From Ramicandelaber brevisporus (Eukaryota; Kickxellomycota; Ramicandelaberales; Ramicandelaberaceae), in contig MU603129.1 of the NCBI GenBank assembly GCA_025201865.1, positions 3,694-19,030 of the forward strand: 15,337 bases of DNA, written 5' to 3'. How positions within the stretch are numbered: position 1 is the first letter of the stretch; each line of letters begins with the position of its first letter. The notes under the pieces are model-generated. The model was not told the DNA's origin, ran no database searches, and saw only the letters and a list, made by a program, of their open reading frames with translations. Positions 1 to 7,631 of this stretch are shown here, piece after piece. Made by a program: the position numbers and the translations under genes.

Positions 1-188
1 TTCGTTCGTTCGTCCGTTCGTTCGCGTGTCTCCTGCCGCCCTTTCTGCCCGTTTTGTTTTGTTTTGTTTTGTATTTCCAGCGCTGCTCTTCTGCCTGTTC
101 TACTTGTCTGTCTCTCTCGTCAATCTGCTTCGGCCGAGCCCTTGAATCGCCTTCCACCACTCCAACTCTTCCAACTCTTCCCAGCCTG
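1..188 (+). promoter_or_regulatory. 5' flank and leader of the FKBP gene
   Basis: This stretch is pyrimidine-rich on the + strand, as in the leaders of the other genes here. It opens with tandem TTCG tetramers (about 1-26) and contains four GTTTT pentamers (about 51-70) that run into GTATTTCCAG (71-80), which resembles a 3' splice acceptor. The window starts here, so an upstream non-coding exon cannot be tested. No TATA box is visible. The frame of the FKBP gene stays open back to an ATG at 54, but the extra 45 residues are low-complexity and would bury the signal peptide, so this part is treated as untranslated. Confidence 0.45.
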
Positions 189-794
189 ATGCGCGCCGTC
201 TCTGCTGCTGCTCTCGTCCTCGGCCTGGCTGCCGTGGCCACTGCTCTCAAAGAGCCACCAACCTCTCTGCAGATCGGCGTGCTCAAGCGCGTCGACGACT
301 GCCCGCGCCGCTCCACCAACGGCGACAAGCTGACCATGCACTACCGCGGCACGCTCTTTTCCGACGGCTCTCAGTTCGATGCCAGCTACGACCGCGGTGA
401 GCCACTCGATTTCACTCTCGGCAAAGGCAAAGTCATCAAAGGATGGGACCAAGGTTTGCTCGGTATGTGCGTCGGTGAGAAGCGTCAGCTGACGATTCCA
501 TCGGATTTGGGCTATGGTGCTAAAGGTGCGCCTCCTGCAATCCCACCCAATGCTGCGCTGGTTTTCGAAACTGAACTCATTGCGATTAACGGAGATGCTA
601 CTGTGCATAGTGCCGCAGCGAGCTCTGGCACTAGCTCAACGCCATCATCTGCATCTAGCTCTGTACCATCATCTGCGCCAAAATCTTCCTCATCTGCGTC
701 ATCTTCTCCATCTTCCTCCCCAAATAATGCGACAGCTCTTCAATTTACCATTATGAATGCGATCATTGGTGTTATTTCATTTGTACTCTTTTAA
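189..794 (+). CDS. FPR2: Secretory-pathway FKBP-type peptidyl-prolyl isomerase (FKBP13/FKBP2 type) with Ser-rich, GPI-like C-terminus
   Basis: The 201-residue protein should catalyse cis-trans isomerisation of Xaa-Pro bonds during folding in the ER lumen. Residues 1-20 form a signal peptide ([20 protein letters not shown]). Residues about 26-133 are one FKBP domain with the binding-pocket motifs MHYRG (50-54), [23 protein letters not shown] (81-94), [10 protein letters not shown] and ALVFETEL. The GAPP sequence and the pair Cys38/Cys94 are typical of the ER FKBP13/FKBP2 group, where these cysteines form a disulfide. After the domain comes a Ser/Pro/Ala-rich stretch (141-178), then NNATA and a 16-residue hydrophobic end. 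No HDEL-like retention signal is present. That arrangement looks like a GPI-attachment signal, although a tail anchor is possible. The start at 189 was chosen because it begins the signal peptide directly. No intron is visible. The family call is firm; the membrane anchor is inference. Confidence 0.93.
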   Translation: MRAVSAAALVLGLAAVATALKEPPTSLQIGVLKRVDDCPRRSTNGDKLTMHYRGTLFSDGSQFDASYDRGEPLDFTLGKGKVIKGWDQGLLGMCVGEKRQLTIPSDLGYGAKGAPPAIPPNAALVFETELIAINGDATVHSAAASSGTSSTPSSASSSVPSSAPKSSSSASSSPSSSPNNATALQFTIMNAIIGVISFVLF

Positions 795-1009
795 GGTATG
801 ATAAAATGCTAAACGTTTGTCAATAAACATGACGATTAAAACTGATTTAAAAAAATAAAGTACGGTGTATGACATTACATAACATAACATAACATTTGAG
901 ATAAGCGATGTATAATTTTGTTTTTTTTTACTAAAGGAAGGGGGTGAATAAAGTACTAGTAAGTAGAATGAATACAAGAACCATTACGGCCGTTTCTTTA
1001 TTCTTGGTT
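795..1009. terminator. Convergent 3' region between the FKBP and poly-Q genes
   Basis: Only 215 nt separate the two stop codons. On the + strand AATAAA occurs at 822-827, 854-859 and 947-952; the first two are well placed to polyadenylate the FKBP transcript. On the - strand AATAAA (TTTATT on +, 997-1002) lies 8 nt after the stop codon of the poly-Q gene. The two transcripts may therefore abut or overlap at their 3' ends. A short tandem of ACATA units lies at about 875-895. Confidence 0.5.
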
Positions 1010-1918
1010 TTACTCTTTTGGCTCTTTCTTAACTTGAGTTAGTGACATTAATGGTAACCACAATTTATTTATGTCGATTACCGATGATGAATCACCCGCG
1101 GCAGGAGTGACCACACCGTCGTCAAATGAGTCCATCTCAGCACTTCTGCCAACTGCTGTAACGGAGCTACCAGTAACTGAGCGCTGCAGGATGCTGACTG
1201 GGGATGAATCTAATGGCTGAGCGAGTTGAGCTGGTGGGAGTGTTGTGCCGAGCCCAGGCGGAGTGAGAATAGAAGCGGATACTCCAAACAATTCTGAAAG
1301 TGCCTGCAGTGCTGGTGTACTGGTGGCAGCCGTTGTAGTTGTAGTAGTAGTGGTAGTAGTAGCTGCAGCTGCAGCCATGAGAAGCTGAGCCGACAATGCT
1401 GAGTTTGGAGTTGATGTCGCCAACTGATTCATCATCGCTGCTGTCGATGAGGCTGATGAGCCCAACACCGGCATGAGCGACGGAGACGCAGTGCTTGATC
1501 TACCGACAGTCTGAACACCAGTAACCAATGGCGACATTGCAAATGATGATGTGGAAGCCGAAGTTGACAATAGATTGCTGCCGATAAGGGAGTTCATAGT
1601 TTGTCCGCGGATTGGAATCGCAACTTGGATATTTGAGGTAATGTTTGAGGCTGTATTTCGACGGACACCGCTAAGAAATGCATGTTCGAAGCCAACGCTG
1701 GGCAAAGCTGGGGTGGGTGATAATGGGCTAGTCTGTGTTGCTGAGGTTGGCGGCAGTGGCTGGAGTTGCTCGGATGCGCTCTTGACGGCAAGCAGCGGAC
1801 TCGGAATGATGCTGGGAAGTGTCACAGACGGTGTGAATGCAGCCTGTGCGCCATTAATCACATGGCCACCAGTTGTTGCAGCTGCTGTCAATGGAGCAAT
1901 CGGCATAATCTGAACATG

Positions 1919-1954
<36 letters not shown>

Positions 1955-2543
1955 ACCGTACCTTGCTCTTTGAATATCCAGCTGTGTCAACTGCGTTCTC
2001 GCTCCAGCCGCTTTCACCGCCAACTCTTCCTTTTCCAACCGCTTCCGCCTTCTGTCCTCAAACTCCTGTTTAATCCATTCGTTCTTGGCTGACGATGGTC
2101 CTGGCCCAAACTTCTTGCTTGCGCTCTTGTTAACACGACAGCGTAAATCGGTGTCCTTGTTGCGCTGCTCGTTACGACGTCGCCAGCTGCGCTTGCGGTC
2201 CCGATTGGCTGCGCGGATTTCCTCAAGCTCGCGCTGCTTTGCAGTTTCGGAATCCAAGTCAGTCAGCATGCCATTGCCGAAACCACCAATAGTACCGATG
2301 CTGCCGAAGCCCGGTGTGCTGCCTGACGATGTAGGAGTATACGATGCGCTGGCGTAAGGAATGATTGTCGGGGCTGGTGTGAGGTTGAACGCAGTGACAG
2401 CATCGTTGCTACGAACAGAAACTGGTGCGGCTGGTGGTGGCAATGGCAATAGCGGTGCCAGCAACGAGTGATGTGACAAACCAATACTATTTGGCGAGAT
2501 ATTGGCAAGCTGCTGGAGTTGCTGCTGCTGTTGCTGCTGTTGC

Positions 2544-2578
<35 letters not shown>

Positions 2579-3379
2579 GGCTGGACGTGGCACAAGCATT
2601 GGCAGCTTTGCAGAAGTTGGAGGAACAATTGGAGTGACGGGAGTATAGCAAACTGAGCTGTTGCGCTGTTGCTGCCGTTGACTAATCAAAAATGGAGCAG
2701 ACGCCGACACTGCTGCTGACACACCCGATGATACAGCAGCGCTGGAAGTGGCTGTATTGAGCAGCCCTCCACTTCCAAGTGAATTTGATAGGGAAGGCAC
2801 AGGAGTATCTGATGATAATGAGAACACGGCCTGGAAGGCGGTTGGCGACGGACCGCACGATACTGACGAGGCCAATCGTCTGCCGGTTGGCATCGCAAAC
2901 GAGAGTGGCTGAGGCGACGTAGAGAGCTCACTGGTAGTGCTCAAACTGCTTGGATGAGACTGTGGCGCGACGAGAATCATCGAAGAAGCACCCTGAATAT
3001 TCTGTTGCTGTTGTTGTTGCTGTTGCTGTTGCTGCTGTTGTTGGCGCGACTGCTGTACGGAAGGTTGATGAAAGTTGAAGGAAAGTGGGAAAGCAGTTGA
3101 TGAGATGGAGGGCGATAGATATGGCAGAACCGACGAAGATTGGGAGTCAACTGTTGCTGGTGCTGATGCTGTAGTCGTAGTAGTGACAGTGCCTGCAATG
3201 GCTGCTGCAAGGATCGCCTCAGTGGTAGAAGGTGACAATACTGACGAACTTGACTGAGTTTGCTGCTGCTGTAGTTGCTGCTGTGGCTGTGGCTGTGGCT
3301 GAAGCTGCAATTGAGCGGTGTGAGATGAAAAGGCAGGTGATAAAGTTACTATAGAAGTCTTCTGTGGTGTCTGCTGTTT

Positions 3380-3413
<34 letters not shown>

Positions 3414-3487
3414 AAAGTGCCAGAGTTGAGTACATCCGACAGCTGTGCCTTTGTTACACGAGGGTTGCCACAATCGCCACTGGACAT
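1010..3487 (-). CDS. Poly-glutamine-rich nuclear regulator candidate with DUF3020-like basic segment
   Basis: This is an 825-residue protein in one uninterrupted frame. Most of it is low-complexity Ser/Thr/Ala/Pro/Gln sequence with glutamine runs at residues 26-36, 149-162, 304-323 and 512-523, and a Thr/Ala run near 704-718. The one ordered-looking part is at about 425-490: RDRKRSW (429-435), a run of Arg/Lys with NEQRNKDTDLRCRVNK, then WIKQEFEDRRRKR. From memory this resembles the fungal DUF3020 domain, which I recall as described next to HMG boxes; no HMG box is visible here. Two sites fit the sumoylation consensus: IKQE (Lys473) and VKKE (Lys820, in the acidic/basic C-terminal tail). A transcriptional regulator or chromatin-associated protein is the most natural reading, but this is inference. 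The start at 3487 is the first ATG in frame and follows an in-frame TGA immediately upstream. The gene is convergent with the FKBP gene and divergent from the trehalase gene. Confidence 0.78.
1919..1954 (-). repeat. Nearly pure CAG/CTG triplet tract (poly-Q, 12 codons)
   Basis: On + this reads CTG, TTG, then ten uninterrupted CTG units (1925-1954). It encodes glutamines 512-523, just after the basic segment of the poly-Q protein. It is the only long uninterrupted CAG run in the gene; the other tracts mix CAG and CAA. Confidence 0.9.
2519..2578 (-). repeat. Mixed CAG/CAA tract (poly-Q, 20 codons)
   Basis: Twenty consecutive glutamine codons (residues 304-323) alternate CAA and CAG in short blocks. 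On the opposite strand the same bases give long poly-Ala/Val and poly-Leu frames that are not genes. Confidence 0.9.
3002..3043 (-). repeat. Mixed CAG/CAA tract (poly-Q, 14 codons)
   Basis: Fourteen consecutive glutamine codons (residues 149-162) of the poly-Q protein, with CAG and CAA interspersed. Confidence 0.9.
3380..3412 (-). repeat. Mixed CAG/CAA tract (poly-Q, 11 codons)
   Basis: Eleven glutamine codons (residues 26-36) near the N-terminus, alternating CAG and CAA, then a Lys and more Gln. Confidence 0.9.
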
Positions 3488-5996
3488 TCACAAAAAAAAT
3501 TCACAAAAAAGGCTACGAATCGAGAGCCAACAAATAGAATGCCGAGTAAGATATGAAGTGCGAAGAATGATGAACGGTACAAAGCCAAGACCTGTGGGGG
3601 TGAAAAGGAAAGAGAGGAAAAGAAAGGAAAGGCTCGAGCCGTTGGAGGGGATCAGTGCACAGGAGATAAATGAGCGGAGGAGGAGATCCAAGTGGGACGA
3701 AGAAAGAATAGTCGATGACAGAATACTACGCCGGAACTGCTGCTACGCGAGTGAGAGAGTGTGTGTGTAAGTGTGCGTGTTTTTTTTTTTCGCTGCTGTC
3801 GTTGCTGCGTATATTTTGTAATACAAATAATAAAAGAAAAGAACGGAAGCAACAAAAGAAAAAGAAGAAGAAGAAGAAGAAAAACGTATGATAATATTAG
3901 AGAGAGTGGAAGTAAGCGGAAGTTGCACCGATGGGACCGATAGTCAGGGCTCTCTTGTACGTATGCGGTCGGACGGACGGATGTGGCTGATGTAAATAAA
4001 ATAAAAAGTGGGTGTATATGAGAAGAAAGCAATATTAGAAATGAATGAATGAATGGCTGACAGAGTGTCTGTGTTAGACTACAAGAACGAACTCAGCAAA
4101 CAAAGGAGGACACAGTGGTGGCTGCTAGAGTGTGTGTAGGAACAATGGGCTGAATCAATGAGTGGGTGGGTGAATGAATGAATCAATGAATGATGATGAT
4201 GTGGTAATGTGGGTGAGGAAAGGATGGATGGATGAGTAAGAAATATAATTAAGTGTTTGATGCGGGTGACCAGAAAGGATAGTGATGTGAGCTAATATAG
4301 AATACTGGAAGGAATGTTCGCCAAGAAGGAGGAGGCTGTAAATAAGTCTGTGCGTCGCTGTCTGTGTATGCGGAGAAATGGATCTGTGGTGGATGGATGG
4401 ACGGGGGGAAGGGCGACGATAGAGAAATCTGAGAATAATAAAAACGGAGAAGAAAAAGACCAGGCAGACAGACAGACAGACAAGATAGACAAGCGGCAAT
4501 TATTGATACAACAACAACAGCAACTGTGTTCCGGGACCACGGTGCCTTTTAATGTTTCTCTCGCGCAAGATGCAGGTATCTCGTCGCCAAGATGACGGAG
4601 AATAAAGGAGGGGCTGGAATATCGGAGGAATAATGAGGTTCAGCAAATGGCGAGAAGGGAAACAGGACCGGCAGCGAGGCGGCCAAGATTTCAAGTGTGG
4701 GTTAAAAACAGATTGGTGTGGGTAACACTGAGGGAAGGTATGCGCACATGCGAGCGTGACAGGAAGAATCGAAAGAATGAAAGAGAGAGAAAAAATGGAT
4801 GAGTAAGCGTGTGAATGTTTGTTGTTGTTGCTGTTGATACTGTTGTTGAGGCGCTGCGGCTGTCTGCCAAGAAGAAAGTTAGAGTCAAGATAGGAGAACC
4901 AGTAGGAACAATGATTTGGTAATGCCCGATAGTCTCGCACAATTCGGCGTTCTGTTTCTCTGCAACCGCAGCAATAGCAATGGAGTCGATTCTTCTCCGG
5001 TACTGTGAAATTTGGTCACGTTGGAATGCCTGTTCTTGCTCTTGTGTGTGGATGGGTGTGGGTGTAGGTGTGTGCGTGAATGCGTTCTTGCCAAAATGGA
5101 CGAATAGGAATGACACGGAAGTTAAAAAGCTTTTTGAAAGATGGTACCTCCGGTCGAATGGGAGTGGTTGGGCGAATCGGCGAATTGGAAATGCCAAAAA
5201 AAAGTTAAATTAATTTGTGCACGGGCGATGTCCGACTGAGCGGAAATGAGGCTAGAGGACGAAAATAAAAATAATTCTCGAGAGATGGAAGAGAGAGAGA
5301 GAGAGAGAGGAATGGAAGAGCTAGAAGAGCTGGAACGAGGCGAAAGCACGGGTAACGCGTGGGTGATTGCGTGTTGGTGCGTGGTACTTGGTATGTGTTG
5401 AGGGAGTAGGCTGAAAAGATGGAAGATGTGTGGATAGGATCGGGGAAACCTGAGCAGAATCAACAAAAGGACAGCAACAGGTTGTGTGTTGAGGTATGAT
5501 AGGACACGAATGGAGTAGGAGATGGAAAAGACTTTTTGGAGGATGGGGTGGAAGGAGGAATCGGCGAGGTGGAAAAGGGAAAAGGAGAGGGAGGACGGGA
5601 GAGAGGATGAGGCGAGGTGAGGTGAGGTTAAAGCCATGAAGGAAGACGGGAGGCAGCAATGGTCAAAAGCAACCCTTTTTATCGGAGGTCGAGTCCAGCA
5701 GCAACAACAACAACAGCAACAACAACAAACGAGTGCAGGGGTGCCGATGCTGGTTGTTGTTTTTTTTTGGGCTCTTTGGAGAAAAGAAAGGTCACAGACC
5801 TTCTTCATCCTCCACAAAAAGAAGACGCAGTTGCCAAAAGAGACCACACACACACACACATACACATACCTGTTCCCTTCCCAGAAGCAAGGCCCTCTCT
5901 CATGTTTGTGTGTAATGACCTGAAAGAACTTCCTCCTGTTGTTTCAAAAAGAACATTTGGCTTGTAAAAGGGCACCAAAGAGCACACTTGTGTTGC

Positions 5997-6046
<50 letters not shown>

Positions 6047-6100
6047 TTTTTAATAAAACTACACAAAGGAGCCACAGGTTAAATATAGCATTGAGTCTAT
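3488..6100 (-). promoter_or_regulatory. Long leader and promoter region of the poly-Q gene, with a predicted leader intron
   Basis: The - strand here is strongly pyrimidine-rich, as expected of a leader read leftwards. A strong minus-strand donor, CAG then GTATGT, starts at 5869. The best matching acceptor is a long C/T tract ending CCCCCACAG with its last base at 3592. Together they would remove 3592-5869 (2278 nt) and leave a 104-nt leader exon (3591-3488) before the start codon. A TATA-like TATATTTA lies on the minus strand at 6087-6080. Simple repeats are frequent: (GAA)n about 3864-3882, TGAA units about 4040-4054, CAGA units about 4461-4480, (GA)n 5291-5309, CAA-rich about 5697-5728, (CA)n 5845-5860. 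All long frames here are low-complexity apart from a weak candidate at 4907-5044 described under findings. The intron is a prediction only. Confidence 0.4.
5998..6045 (-). repeat. (GTT)16 / (CAA)16 microsatellite
   Basis: Sixteen uninterrupted GTT units on + (CAA on -), continued by a T run. The tract lies 35-82 nt downstream of the minus-strand TATA-like element, so it would fall in or at the very start of the leader of the poly-Q gene. Confidence 0.9.
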
Positions 6101-6499
6101 CTCCGACGCAAAACACAGACCAAAGGAAAAACGAGGCGTTTGTTTGTTTATTGATTGTTGCTGTTTATCATTGTTGCTTTGTTTTGACACTTGCTTTGAC
6201 ATTTGTAGTGTGTTTCACTTCAATTATGTTACTCCGAAAAGGTGCATTTGACTTGTGACCAGCTTCCTCATTTTTCGTGTTTGTCTACTCCTCATTCGAA
6301 CACACGCGAAATTTCTCCAGCCAATCGGCTCGACTTCCCACACTATTCATTTTATTATTCACATTTGTGCCACTATTTCTCATATTCAAAAAAAAATCAC
6401 AACCCGAACAAAAGGGTCACGAGGGCAGCATCGCGTGACTGATGCCGAGACCATGGCCATTTACTAGCTAATGAAAGGCTAGGCTCACGATGCCTTCAC

Positions 6500-6531
<32 letters not shown>

Positions 6532-7244
6532 GTCTCCCTTCCAGTCTCCTCGTTGTATGACTCGCACCGTTGTGCCTTTTATTCATTCAACCAACTAACG
6601 ACCTGTCAACACTCTGGACTTCCAGTCTTGCTGACCATCACATTCTCTCCTACTCCCTTTTTTGCTTTGACTCTCTCGCGTCTCTACCCTCGACACTCAT
6701 ATCGATTCAGTTTCTACAGACGACGCACATCAGGCACCCGAGACAAGGCATTCAGCTCGGGCCACTCTGTTTCCGTTCTTTTTTTTCCCTTTCCGTTCCG
6801 TCTGCACATCGCAGCCCTTGTTGGGTGGCTGTCTGACTTACTAGCTTGTTTGCTTGTTTGCTGACTTGCCTGCTTGATTGGTAATATAAGAACTCTGCCC
6901 TCGCGTCACCTCGCAGGCGCGTCTTGCCGAGTCTTGTTTCACTTGTCTTGCATTGGCATCACGAGCCACTTGAATTTTTCTGCTTCATCTTCAATTCTTT
7001 TTTTTTTTATCATTTTATCTACTCCTCGCTAGCTGCACAGTGTGCGTCATAACTTATTCTAGTACTCCAGCGCAGCTCCTCTACTTTTTTTTTTTTTCTT
7101 CTGATACCACACAAACGCAAGCGCAAGTGCAAGCACAAGCACAAGCACAGACTCAGCAGTCCGCTTCCTGTCAGCTGTTCATTCTCTTTCCCTCTTCTGC
7201 TACGTGCTACATAGTTGCTTTCCCGATCAGCTCTTCTTTGCACC

Positions 7245-7300
7245 AACTATCCAACTATCCAACTATCCATCTATCCAACTATCCAACCAACCATTTATCC
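7245..7300 (+). repeat. Tandem octamer AACTATCC in the trehalase leader
   Basis: Copies at 7245, 7253, 7261 and 7277 are exact; those at 7269, 7285 and 7293 are degenerate. The units sit head to tail without spacers. Confidence 0.85.
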
Positions 7301-7540
7301 ATTCACCACCATCTACTGTCCATCCAGCATCATTGGGCAAATCATTCAAACGCGTGCTCTGTGCTCCGTGTGTCGCTGTCGCTGTCGCGTAAAGTCGCCA
7401 AAATCTCGTTTCAGCCCTTCCTTCACAAGCTTCTGGCCTTCTTCCACTCAAAATCTCCTGCGAGCGAGTCACCGTACCAAGCAACTTTCTACTAATCTTC
7501 ACGTCAACCGCAACAGTTTAACCAGCTACCCACCTACCTG

Positions 7541-7572
7541 CTTACTCACTTACTCACTTACTCACTTACTCT
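7541..7572 (+). repeat. Tandem octamer CTTACTCA in the trehalase leader
   Basis: Three exact copies (7541, 7549, 7557) and one with a final T (7565), ending 59 nt before the trehalase start codon. Confidence 0.85.
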
Positions 7573-7631
7573 CCAACCAACTACCAGAGCGTTTTGCGAA
7601 CGGCAGCCAAAGTTTGTCAGCCAGCCTGGAG

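Larger units (their letters stand above)
6100..7631 (+). promoter_or_regulatory. Promoter and pyrimidine-rich leader of the trehalase gene
   Basis: From about 6250 the + strand becomes C/T-rich and remains so to the trehalase start. A CCAAT-like GCCAATCGG occurs at about 6320, and a TATAAG element at 6885-6890 is the best core-promoter candidate, giving a leader of roughly 650-700 nt. The leader has T runs (about 7000-7008 and 7085-7098), CAAGCA hexamers (about 7110-7150) and two sets of tandem octamers. TACTAAT near 7488-7494 followed by CAACAG near 7510-7516 could be a branch point and acceptor for a leader intron, but no convincing donor was found. I noticed no stress-response element (CCCCT or AGGGG) in this part. 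No protein gene is supported. Confidence 0.45.

Noticed and set aside
54-188. N-terminal extension of the FKBP frame to the ATG at 54
   Set aside because: The added 45 residues are low-complexity translated leader and would place the signal peptide internally.
1551-2637. Plus-strand frames opposite the poly-Q gene, including poly-Ala/Val and poly-Leu frames
   Set aside because: They are the reverse reading of CAG/CAA tracts and Ser/Ala-rich codons of the minus-strand gene.
3652-4540. Several 60-126-residue frames on both strands
   Set aside because: Composition follows the local CT/GA-rich repeats; there are no motifs, and the frames overlap each other on both strands.
5122-5865. 247-residue open frame on the minus strand
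   Set aside because: It is made of translated simple repeats (poly-Cys, poly-Ser, His/Thr runs) in a pyrimidine-rich strand, has no recognisable domain, and its start overlaps a predicted splice donor.
7245-7572. Regularly repeated units that could suggest a CRISPR-like array
   Set aside because: The units are 8 bp head-to-tail without unique spacers, in a eukaryotic leader; they are simple tandem repeats.
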